Assembly (NCBI GenBank): GCA_030606165.1
Contig: JAUWGZ010000036.1
Location: 1-13,584 of the forward strand
DNA length: 13,584 nt
Source: Dehalococcoidia bacterium
Lineage (GTDB): Bacteria > Chloroflexota > Dehalococcoidia > GIF9 > AB-539-J10
Reading direction: 5' to 3'
The notes under the pieces are model-generated. The model did not search any database and was not told where the DNA came from. It saw only the letters and a program-made list of their open reading frames with translations. A program made the position numbers and the translations under genes. Shown here piece after piece: positions 1 to 5,173 of the stretch (the first letter of the stretch is position 1; every line of letters begins with the position of its first letter).

Positions 1-353
1 AAGCCGTATTCCTGAAGCAAGGTATCTTTTAACGGATATAGTACAGATTCCTCCAGGTCTATTATCTTGCCGCAGCTACGGCAAACGAGATGATGGTGAT
101 GCCCCTTCTCAGCAACATGATAGCGGACACGTCCTTCGCCAAAGTCAGTTTCCGTAACTAAATCTAATTTCTTCAGTAGCTCCAGAGTACGATAGACCGT
201 GGATATATTGGCATAGGGATAACGGCTATGTAAATGCTCGTAGATTTCTTCAGCGCTGATGTGCCCATCGGCATTATGAAGTGCCTCGATGACCAGCATG
301 CGCTGGGGAGTTAAGCGATGTCCTTTTTCTTGAAGAGTTTCGTGGCAGCTCAT
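1..353 (-). CDS. Fur-family metal/peroxide-responsive repressor, 3' end cut by window edge
   Basis: The minus strand reads from an ATG at 353 to the window edge, giving 117 residues of a family usually about 135-150 long. The order is typical of Fur/PerR/Zur. A winged-helix DNA-binding domain comes first, with GHRLTPQR near residues 11-18 and STVYRTLELL in the recognition-helix area. The start of the dimerisation and metal-binding domain follows, with a run of four His, then CRSCG (a CxxC structural zinc site) and KIIDLE. An in-frame TGA lies four codons upstream of the ATG, so no earlier ATG is possible. The Shine-Dalgarno is weak. The protein should be a cytoplasmic dimer that represses its targets when metal is bound. 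Sequence alone does not separate Fur, PerR and Zur here. The family call is firm; the metal is unknown. It follows dtd by 56 bp and appears to have its own promoter. Confidence 0.93.
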   Translation of the reverse strand, partial: MSCHETLQEKGHRLTPQRMLVIEALHNADGHISAEEIYEHLHSRYPYANISTVYRTLELLKKLDLVTETDFGEGRVRYHVAEKGHHHHLVCRSCGKIIDLEESVLYPLKDTLLQEYG

Positions 354-364
354 TGCCGGGGAAT

Positions 365-393
365 ATCATAACAGGACAACAAAATTATTGCAA
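365..393 (-). promoter_or_regulatory. Sigma70-type promoter for the Fur-family gene
   Basis: On the minus strand, TTGCAA (388-393) and TATGAT (365-370) are separated by exactly 17 bases, in the gap between dtd and the Fur-family gene. The -10 ends only 11 bases before the start codon. Transcription would therefore begin within a few bases of the ATG, giving a nearly leaderless mRNA, which agrees with the lack of a clear ribosome binding site. Confidence 0.45.
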
Positions 394-409
394 CAAGTTG
401 CTAATGCGA

Positions 410-859
410 TTATTTTCTCATCTTACTTTCCAGCGATATGGTGACCGGCCCATCATTATAGATTTCCACCAGCATATGCTCCTGAAAAAGCCCTGTTTCC
501 ACCTTAAGCCCTGTGGAGCGGACTTGCTCCACAAAAAACTCATATAATTCCTTAGCCAGGTCCGGGGGGGCTGCCTCGGTGAAGCTGGGTCGCCTCCCCT
601 TGCGTGAATCAGCCAGAAGAGTGAACTGGCTTATTATTAAAATACCTCCCCTTGTTTCCAGCGCTGAGAGGGCAAACTTGCTTGCCTCGTCGGCAAAAAT
701 ACGCAGATTAACCACTTTGTTTGCCAGGTAACCGGCGTCTTCCTTCGAATCACCTTGAGCAACGCCGAGAAAAACCACCAGCCCCCGGCCAATCTCGCCC
801 ACTATATCGTCATTCACGCTCACTGAGGCCCTGGAAACCCGCTGCACTAATGCTTTCAT
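410..859 (-). CDS. dtd: D-aminoacyl-tRNA deacylase (DTD)
   Basis: The 149-residue product has the full family length. The enzyme hydrolyses D-amino acids (classically D-Tyr) and glycine from mischarged tRNAs in the cytoplasm, as a homodimer, and so proofreads chirality. Visible signatures are the N-terminal MKALVQRVSRASV strand, the SQFTL motif at 77-81 with the conserved Thr80, the following ADSRKGRRPSF segment, and the Gly-cis-Pro motif NDGPVT at 135-140, which excludes L-aminoacyl substrates. Nothing appears truncated. The start ATG at 859 is weakly preceded by a Shine-Dalgarno. The gene is divergent from the hypothetical gene at 1049 and lies upstream of the Fur-family gene in the same direction. 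It marks the conserved border before the accessory stretch begins. Confidence 0.96.
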   Translation of the reverse strand: MKALVQRVSRASVSVNDDIVGEIGRGLVVFLGVAQGDSKEDAGYLANKVVNLRIFADEASKFALSALETRGGILIISQFTLLADSRKGRRPSFTEAAPPDLAKELYEFFVEQVRSTGLKVETGLFQEHMLVEIYNDGPVTISLESKMRK

Positions 860-877
860 CTTGATTTAGCTCATATA

Positions 878-883
878 ATTATG
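878..883 (-). promoter_or_regulatory. Possible extended -10 element for dtd
   Basis: The minus strand reads TGGCATAAT just upstream of dtd, a TGn-extended -10 hexamer (CATAAT) placed 18 bases from the ATG. No good -35 is seen at 16-18 bases. This is the only plausible promoter in the gap, and it is weak. Confidence 0.25.
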
Positions 884-974
884 CCACCTTCCCAAATTTA
901 TTTCCGCATTCGTGGATAATTTGACCAACGGTTTGGCAGTCCTTTGTGTTAGGCAAATTTTGACCTAGTACTGG

Positions 975-1004
975 TTTTCAGTTTGGAACAGTCAGGGGTA
1001 TAAT
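975..1004 (+). promoter_or_regulatory. Possible promoter of the HEPN-like gene
   Basis: A perfect TATAAT (999-1004) lies 44 bases before the start codon at 1049, with TTTTCA (975-980) 18 bases upstream as a mediocre -35. A 7-bp inverted repeat (TCAAGAG and CTCTTGA, 1009-1015 and 1021-1027, 5-base spacer) follows the -10 directly. It would lie at the transcription start, either as an operator or as a 5' hairpin. Confidence 0.4.
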
Positions 1005-1048
1005 TAATTCAAGAGGAAATCTCTTGAGTAGACACGAAGGTAGATAAT

Positions 1049-1729
1049 ATGACTGTGCATAATGTAAAGGCCACTGCACATGTAGGTCTTAAGGCAAGCG
1101 CTGAAGCCGTTTACACTGCAGCAACATATAAGAGGTTCGAAGAAGACATCGTTTTCTTGAGGAGACAGGCAAAGGATGCAGCTGACGAATCTACGAAAAA
1201 ACGCTACGCTAGGATAATAATACTATTGACAGCGCCTTACTTGGAATCTGTGTCGAATTTGATGTTTGGTGAACTAATAGGCAAGAGGTTGGATAAAGTT
1301 GACAAACGGACAGCAAACAGACAGAGATTGCCTCTCTCGATATTGAAGTTTAGAGCAATTCACCGCAAATTGTTGAATAAGGAACTGAAACTTGATACTA
1401 ACGGCATCCAAGACATATTCCATATACGAAATACCATCACTCTTCATCCTGCAGGCCGTGAAGTGGTGAAGGTTGCTGGCGAAGGGTTGGGGCGCTTAGA
1501 TAAAAGAATTGCTTACAAGAAATTCAAGAGCTTCCCGCCTGTTTACTCCCACTTTACTCTCAATGAGGCTGATGAAATACTTAGGGAGGTTTATCAATTT
1601 CTGACGGAATTTCTTAGGCTCATTAAAGACAAAATATCAAAAGAGCAATTCGATAGCTGGTATCCGAAGGAATTAACCGAATGGGTCAAACGCTCGGATT
1701 ATTCTGGGGGCATAATACCTGATTTGTAG
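1049..1729 (+). CDS. Unrecognised 226-residue protein with HEPN-like Rx5H motif
   Basis: I do not recognise the family. The product is soluble, mostly alpha-helical and rich in Lys and Arg, with no signal peptide. Residues 121-134 read QDIFHIRNTITLHP. This resembles the R-polar-x(3-5)-H motif that forms the active site of HEPN RNases (R127, H133), here on a predicted helix after a helical N-terminal half. That is inference from one motif. The ATG is preceded by GAAGG with 8 bases of spacing. The last 11 residues (216-226, from SDYSGG onward) and the stop codon are encoded by a repeat that also occurs in non-coding DNA at 3008, so the native C-terminus has probably been replaced. No nucleotidyltransferase (MNT) partner is adjacent. 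Codon usage looks AT-rich relative to the metabolic genes, consistent with transfer. Alternatives are an Abi-like or other helical hypothetical protein. Confidence 0.7.
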   Translation: MTVHNVKATAHVGLKASAEAVYTAATYKRFEEDIVFLRRQAKDAADESTKKRYARIIILLTAPYLESVSNLMFGELIGKRLDKVDKRTANRQRLPLSILKFRAIHRKLLNKELKLDTNGIQDIFHIRNTITLHPAGREVVKVAGEGLGRLDKRIAYKKFKSFPPVYSHFTLNEADEILREVYQFLTEFLRLIKDKISKEQFDSWYPKELTEWVKRSDYSGGIIPDL

Positions 1730-1760
1730 TAGGCCTAATTGGTATGGTGTCCCTGGAATT
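1695..1760 (+). repeat. REP-like palindromic repeat, copy 1
   Basis: A 66-bp element whose ends form an imperfect inverted repeat: ATTCTGGGGGCATAATACC at the left, GGTATGGTGTCCCTGGAAT at the right, around a 21-base loop. With G-U wobbles nearly all of the 19 positions pair. It matches copy 2 at 64 of 66 positions. The A-to-G change relative to copy 3 in the left arm still pairs as G-U. Its first half overlaps the end of the preceding coding region and supplies that gene's stop codon. Confidence 0.85.
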
Positions 1761-1775
1761 CAGGAATTTGCGGTA

Positions 1776-1804
1776 TTGACCATTGTCCTTAATTCTCATA
1801 TGAT
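1776..1804 (+). promoter_or_regulatory. Strong sigma70-type promoter for the InlB-like/nuclease pair
   Basis: TTGACC (1776-1781) and TATGAT (1799-1804) are 17 bases apart, each one base off consensus. The promoter begins 15 bases after repeat copy 1. The expected transcript has a leader of roughly 120 bases before the ATG at 1929. That leader contains a short GC-rich hairpin (TGCCC and GGGCA, 1882-1898). Confidence 0.6.
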
Positions 1805-1928
1805 GTATCAAAAGAACAGGAAGCGGAGCTATGCTATTTTCTCCCAATTGAGGAAAAGAAGTAAGCGAGGGTGTTTCGTTTTGCCCTGAATATGGGCATC
1901 GACTGGCGATAGGACAAACGTTAAAGGA

Positions 1929-2549
1929 ATGAGTAAGGGAAAGCTAACAGGAATCATCATAGCTTGCACTATAGCTATCATCGTGGCAATTGTCATAACT
2001 AGACCTCCGCCAACACCTATACCTACGTACACACTTAGTGTAAGCGTCAGCCCCTCAGGGGCAGGGGATGTATCTCCTTCGGGTGGCGTATATGATGCCG
2101 GTGTGCAGGTAACACTGACAGCCAGCCCAGCTAGTGGCTACATCTTTGGCTACTGGAGCGGTAGTGCGTCAGACACCACACCCACCTTTACTATTACCAT
2201 GGATTCGGATAAGAGCCTCACTGCTAACTTTGAAACTGCTCCGCCAGATGCAATCAGTTGGGATGAGGCTAAGAACCATATTGGTGAAAGAACTACAGTA
2301 TATGGCCCTGTCGTCGATACGCGTTATGCTAGTGGGAGCAGCGGCAAACCTACTTTTCTGAATATGGGCAACCCTTACCCTGACCCAAACCGATTTACTG
2401 TGGTTATCTGGGGTGAGAATCGTGGTAAGTTTCCTCAACCACCAGAGGATTATTACGACGGTAAAACTATTTATGTTAGCGGGCTGATTGTACCTTACGA
2501 TGGAGCAGCGGAGATTGAAGTTACATCACCTGACCAAATACATGAGTAA
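1929..2549 (+). CDS. Membrane-anchored protein with InlB-like repeat and OB-fold-like domain
   Basis: The 206-residue product starts with a short basic segment and a hydrophobic stretch (about 7-24), most likely an uncleaved signal anchor. IIAC at 10-13 imitates a lipobox but lies too early for a normal lipoprotein signal. A proline-rich linker follows, then one divergent InlB B-type repeat (about 34-101: GYIFGYWSG, then DSDKSLTANF), a beta-rich surface module. Residues about 107-206 resemble the OB-fold-like domain often found beside secreted nucleases in environmental bacteria (ISWDEAKNHIGER, FTVVIWGE, GKTIYVSGLI). It should sit outside the membrane. AAAGGA abuts the ATG with no spacing, which is unusual, but an in-frame TGA at 1887 leaves no earlier ATG. 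The final eight bases overlap the nuclease gene, so the two are translationally coupled and probably work together. Domain calls are from memory of the families. Confidence 0.82.
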   Translation: MSKGKLTGIIIACTIAIIVAIVITRPPPTPIPTYTLSVSVSPSGAGDVSPSGGVYDAGVQVTLTASPASGYIFGYWSGSASDTTPTFTITMDSDKSLTANFETAPPDAISWDEAKNHIGERTTVYGPVVDTRYASGSSGKPTFLNMGNPYPDPNRFTVVIWGENRGKFPQPPEDYYDGKTIYVSGLIVPYDGAAEIEVTSPDQIHE

Positions 2550-3006
2550 TAAACTTATCATAGCTGTAGTACTGCTTATTGGAATCGGCATTGGGTTAGG
2601 CACGGGCTATGGTCTGTGGCATTCCGACGATAGTGTATATGAGCAGGCATTGGTCACCAGCGTCATTGATGGTGATACTGTTGAGCTAGCAGATGGTCGC
2701 CGTGTCCGTTATCTGGGCATTGACACGCCAGAGTCAGGAGAATATTACGCTGAAGAGGCGACAGCCAGAAACAAAGAACTTGTCGAAGGAAAGACGGTTG
2801 AACTGCAGCGGGGCGACCGAGACCAGGACGAATATGGTCGACTGCTCCGATACGTTTACGTAGACGGGGTGTTCGTTAATGCTGAGTTGATTGCTCAGGG
2901 ATATGCAAAAGCCTATATATTTGACCCTGATGACCGATACAGCCAGATTCTTGTCCAATTAGAACAGTACGCCAAGATGAAAAACCGTGGGCTATGGAGT
3001 CAATAA
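2542..3006 (+). CDS. Secreted/anchored thermonuclease (staphylococcal nuclease family)
   Basis: A 154-residue SNase-like calcium-dependent phosphodiesterase that would cleave DNA and RNA outside the cytoplasm. Residues 5-25 form a hydrophobic signal or anchor. The nuclease domain spans about 36-152. All residues known to matter in the S. aureus enzyme have counterparts: D43 and D45 in VIDGDTVEL, R56, D61 and E64 in RVRYLGIDTPES, and R100 in EYGRLLRYVY. The enzyme should therefore be active. I chose the ATG at 2542, which overlaps the preceding gene's end as ATGAGTAA, because it begins directly at the basic-plus-hydrophobic signal. A frame opening 54 bases earlier would add residues unlike a signal peptide. 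The gene ends two bases before repeat copy 2. Partnership with the OB-fold-bearing neighbour suggests scavenging or degrading extracellular nucleic acid. Confidence 0.93.
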   Translation: MSNKLIIAVVLLIGIGIGLGTGYGLWHSDDSVYEQALVTSVIDGDTVELADGRRVRYLGIDTPESGEYYAEEATARNKELVEGKTVELQRGDRDQDEYGRLLRYVYVDGVFVNAELIAQGYAKAYIFDPDDRYSQILVQLEQYAKMKNRGLWSQ

Positions 3007-3007
3007 A

Positions 3008-3073
3008 CGGATTATTCTGAGGACATAATACCTGATTTGTAGTAGGCCTAATTGGTATGGTGTCCCTGGAATT
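3008..3073 (+). repeat. REP-like palindromic repeat, copy 2
   Basis: Same 66-bp element as at 1695, differing at two positions in the left arm (CTGAGGACA in place of CTGGGGGCA). It lies in the gap between two convergent genes, two bases after the nuclease stop codon. It could serve as a bidirectional transcription terminator, though no T-run follows the stem. Confidence 0.85.
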
Positions 3074-3153
3074 GTACACACTACCTCTATGCTGTTGCCA
3101 GGCTAGCGAAGTCAGTCGAAGCAATCTCGTTGGGAAAAAGAGCTGCCCCCTTC

Positions 3154-4122
3154 TTACGGTTGCCAGTTCAGGAAGGGATAGGTCTCGTCATCAACGATAT
3201 TCCAGATATATGAAGGGTTGCGTGTGCTAGGATTGGCGACCGCGATTATATCCCAGGCTGAGGACGTGGCGATGCTCTTCATTTCGGCGGTAGTCTTGCC
3301 CGTCCCGCCATCCGAAGTAGCTTGTCCGCTGGTTTCGGTGTCCCAGAAGGAGTTGCTCACAGTGCCGTGATAATCATCTCCCACCAGACCACCAACATAC
3401 TCATCGCTGCCACTCACGCTGCCGGTGGAATAGGAGTTGCTCACAGTGCCAGAATTAAATCCCACCAGACCACCAACCTTAAACTCGGTGACGGTCACGC
3501 TGCCGGTGGAATAGGAGTTGCTCACAGAGCCCCAATTATCTCCCACCAGACCGCCAACAAGCCACTTGCCGGTCACGCTGCCGGTGGAATAGGAGTTGCT
3601 TACAGCACCCCAATTTTCTCCCACCAGACCACCAATACCAAAAGGGCCATTCACATTGCTGCTGGAATAGGAGTTGCTCACGGTGCCCGCATTATCTCCC
3701 ACTAGACCGCCAACCCGGCTGGAGCCACTCACAGTGAAGTTCACCACGCCGACATTCTTGATGACTCCTCCCACACCAACATAACCAAAAAGTCCCACAC
3801 CCCTTTCGTCAGGGCGGTTGATAAACAGGTCACGTATCTCGTATCCTTGCCCGTCGAAACTCCCTTTAAATTTGAATGGGGGACCCCAAGTTTCAATTGG
3901 CTGCCAGCCCTTTCCCTGATTGGCTGTCTCACTCACCAGCTCCTCATAACCGGCAGTGGTGGAATCGAGGTCGTTCATCAGAATGTGATGGCCGCCCAGG
4001 TTGTTCCTGATGTCATCCAAATCATACCAATCCCGTATTTCCAGGTTTTGGGAAGGAAGAGCACAGCCTCCCATCACTACAATTAAGGCTACCGTAACCA
4101 AAAAGATGCTAATTCTTTTCAC
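3154..4122 (-). CDS. GLUG-repeat lipoprotein
   Basis: A 322-residue exported protein. I chose the GTG at 4122 because GAGGG lies 8 bases upstream and the product then begins with a compact lipoprotein signal: Lys-Arg, a hydrophobic core, and the lipobox MGGC with the acylated Cys at residue 20. A TTG 15 bases further up would lie at the predicted transcription start. After a globular part (about 25-136, ending VGLFGYVG and IKNVGVVN) come five GLUG repeats of 26-27 residues (about 137-267), each with GGLVG and VSNSYS. Repeats like these stack into a beta-helix. The last 55 residues, ending YPFLNWQP, are the closing module usual in GLUG proteins. GLUG proteins are cell-surface or adhesin-like; the ligand is unknown. 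Its own strong promoter is seen, and it converges on the nuclease gene across repeat copy 2. Confidence 0.9.
   Translation of the reverse strand: MKRISIFLVTVALIVVMGGCALPSQNLEIRDWYDLDDIRNNLGGHHILMNDLDSTTAGYEELVSETANQGKGWQPIETWGPPFKFKGSFDGQGYEIRDLFINRPDERGVGLFGYVGVGGVIKNVGVVNFTVSGSSRVGGLVGDNAGTVSNSYSSSNVNGPFGIGGLVGENWGAVSNSYSTGSVTGKWLVGGLVGDNWGSVSNSYSTGSVTVTEFKVGGLVGFNSGTVSNSYSTGSVSGSDEYVGGLVGDDYHGTVSNSFWDTETSGQATSDGGTGKTTAEMKSIATSSAWDIIAVANPSTRNPSYIWNIVDDETYPFLNWQP
3322..3714 (-). repeat. In-frame tandem repeats of 78-81 bp encoding GLUG motifs
   Basis: On the plus strand the string GGAATAGGAGTTGCT recurs at 3427, 3508, 3586 and 3664, with a diverged fifth unit around 3346. Periods are 81, 78 and 78, all multiples of three. 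The units are similar enough in DNA for slippage or recombination to change repeat number without breaking the frame. Confidence 0.85.
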
Positions 4123-4143
4123 TAATATGACCCTCAAAGTGTT

Positions 4144-4171
4144 ATTGTATCACTAATGAAGTAAGTGTCAA
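4144..4171 (-). promoter_or_regulatory. Strong sigma70-type promoter for the GLUG lipoprotein
   Basis: On the minus strand a perfect TTGACA (4166-4171) is followed after 16 bases by TACAAT (4144-4149). Initiation near 4137 gives a leader of about 15 bases holding the GAGGG ribosome binding site. This supports the GTG start at 4122. Confidence 0.65.
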
Positions 4172-4251
4172 TATACTTCCCGAGCGGGCAGCCACACGCA
4201 AGATTTCGCAAAATAGGGTAGGGGGGTGAACACTCATCTTCTTTCGCAAGT

Positions 4252-4324
4252 ATTCTGGGGACATAATACCTGATTTGTAGTGGGCCTAATCCTTCACCTT
4301 GTGAAGGATGGTGTCCCGGGAATT
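4252..4324 (+). repeat. REP-like palindromic repeat, copy 3 (longer variant)
   Basis: This 73-bp copy shares the left arm and loop start with copies 1 and 2 (ATTCTGGGGACATAATACC, then TGATTTGTAG) and the right end GGTGTCCC with GGAATT. It carries different DNA in the middle. ATCCTTCAC and GTGAAGGAT (4289-4297, 4301-4309) make a perfect 9-bp hairpin with a 3-base loop where the other copies have a plain loop. It lies between the divergent GLUG and tRNA promoters. Confidence 0.8.
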
Positions 4325-4332
4325 CCGATGGT

Positions 4333-4361
4333 TTGAGGCGAGTCCCGTAAAATGCTATTGT
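4333..4361 (+). promoter_or_regulatory. Promoter of tRNA-Leu
   Basis: TTGAGG (4333-4338) and TATTGT (4356-4361) are 17 bases apart, and the -10 carries an extended TGC just upstream. Initiation near 4368 would leave a 5' leader of about 12 bases for RNase P to remove. Confidence 0.4.
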
Positions 4362-4379
4362 ATTAGGTGGTTTCCTATC

Positions 4380-4464
4380 GGGGGAGTGTCGGAATTGGCA
4401 GACGAGCATGACTTAGGATCATGTGCTGAAAGGCGTGGGGGTTCGAGTCCCCCCTTCCCCACCA
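4380..4464 (+). tRNA. tRNA-Leu, anticodon UAG, CCA encoded
   Basis: The 85 bases fold as a class II tRNA. The acceptor GGGGGAG pairs with CTTCCCC (one G-U). TG follows at positions 8-9. The D-arm contains AATTGGCAGAC. The anticodon stem CATGA/TCATG encloses loop CTTAGGA with anticodon TAG at 4414-4416. The long variable arm is closed by GCT/GGC around GAAA. The T-arm is GGGGG-TTCGAGT-CCCCC. Discriminator A is followed by a genomically encoded CCA. It reads CUN leucine codons, mainly CUA. It is the single RNA gene of the window and a classical class of integration target. The toxin gene converges on it 48 bases downstream. Confidence 0.97.
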
Positions 4465-4512
4465 TGAAATTCTAGAAAGCTGGCTTGAGTGCCCTTCGAG
4501 AACTGTAACTTT

Positions 4513-4857
4513 TTATTCCATATCGAAGTGCTCTTTAATAGCCCGGTGTATTTCGTGCTGAAGCTGAGCGTCGTCAAGGAAGCCAAGTAATTTCCCTAAT
4601 CGCTGTTTTGAGATTGTCCGTATCTGGTGAGCCATTATGATAGATTCCTGAGGTTGGCCGGCTTTTTCTTCCGGCAGAAGAATCTCAGATGGATATAATC
4701 GGCGTTTTGTTGACGTCAGAGGCAAAACGGTAACATTAGGCATCGCCTGGTTAAATTCCTCGTTGCTTACAACCAGTACCGGGCGTCTGCCTTTTTGTTC
4801 AGCTCCTGTGACGGGGTCAAGGTTGGCCTCGAAAACTGCCCACTGAAAATTCGGCAT
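4513..4857 (-). CDS. MazF/PemK-type endoribonuclease toxin
   Basis: The 114-residue product matches the PemK/MazF fold and length. GRRPVLVVS (23-31) carries the conserved Arg25 before Pro, VLPLTS (44-49) supplies the conserved Thr48, and ESIIMAHQIRTISKQRL is the usual third block. R25 and T48 occupy the places of the catalytic pair of B. subtilis MazF, so the enzyme should be active and cut mRNA at a short sequence that cannot be told from here. Its ATG overlaps the antitoxin's TGA by one base (TGATG), giving coupled translation with the antitoxin made first. The toxin's 3' end faces the tRNA-Leu gene. Confidence 0.92.
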   Translation of the reverse strand: MPNFQWAVFEANLDPVTGAEQKGRRPVLVVSNEEFNQAMPNVTVLPLTSTKRRLYPSEILLPEEKAGQPQESIIMAHQIRTISKQRLGKLLGFLDDAQLQHEIHRAIKEHFDME

Positions 4858-5123
4858 CAGCCTATCCTCTGCGCAGTTTCAGCATCCGCAGTACGGAAAG
4901 CAGTTTCAACGTCTTTAATATCCTTCAGTAAAAGAGTATCCTTAGCCCCCTCTTGCCATGCCCGTTGCCGTGTCTGCCTCTGTAACTCTTTCAACTCCTT
5001 GAGCAATGCTTGTTCAACCAGAGCGTTCTTGCTGGGTGCGATTCCTTTAGACATAACCTCGTCTAATGCAGCTAGAACATCGGTATGCAAGTTGAATGTG
5101 GCTTTTTTTGTCCTTCCGCGCAT
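4857..5123 (-). CDS. Ribbon-helix-helix antitoxin partner of the MazF-type toxin
   Basis: An 88-residue protein. Residues about 5-45 fit a ribbon-helix-helix DNA-binding domain: a strand at KKATFNL, helix A to about 26, then SKNALVEQALLKEL as helix B. The Lys/Glu-rich, probably less structured C-terminal half should bind and block the toxin. Dimers would bind palindromic DNA and repress the operon. An excellent AGGAGG lies 8 bases before the ATG. Two GCATATGC palindromes flank that site and are the likely operators. The toxin follows with a 1-base overlap. The domain call is from pattern and context; similarity to any named antitoxin could not be tested. Confidence 0.88.
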   Translation of the reverse strand: MRGRTKKATFNLHTDVLAALDEVMSKGIAPSKNALVEQALLKELKELQRQTRQRAWQEGAKDTLLLKDIKDVETAFRTADAETAQRIG

Positions 5124-5173
5124 ATGCTTGACCTCCTATTCTTTATCCTAGCATATGCTTCCATAAATAGCAA
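5120..5173 (-). promoter_or_regulatory. Promoter and paired operator of the toxin-antitoxin operon
   Basis: On the minus strand TTGCTA (5168-5173) and TAGGAT (5145-5150) are 17 bases apart. The 8-bp palindrome GCATATGC lies in the spacer beside the -10 (5151-5158) and again over the antitoxin start codon (5120-5127). The two sites are 31 bp apart, about three helical turns, on the same face of the DNA. That arrangement fits cooperative autorepression by a ribbon-helix-helix dimer. The perfect AGGAGG site lies between them. Confidence 0.55.

Noticed and set aside
3322..3714. CRISPR array
   Set aside because: The periodic DNA lies in frame within the GLUG lipoprotein, units of 78-81 bp vary by codons, and there are no unrelated spacers.
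1695..4324. Integron attC sites as an explanation of the three repeats
   Set aside because: The repeats have no GTTRRRY/RYYYAAC core sites, cargo orientation is mixed, and no integrase is present. REP-like elements explain the symmetry better.
4134..4409. Minus-strand open frame of 91 codons across the tRNA-Leu promoter and repeat copy 3
   Set aside because: It overlaps the tRNA, its promoter and a non-coding repeat, has no ribosome site, and resembles no protein family.
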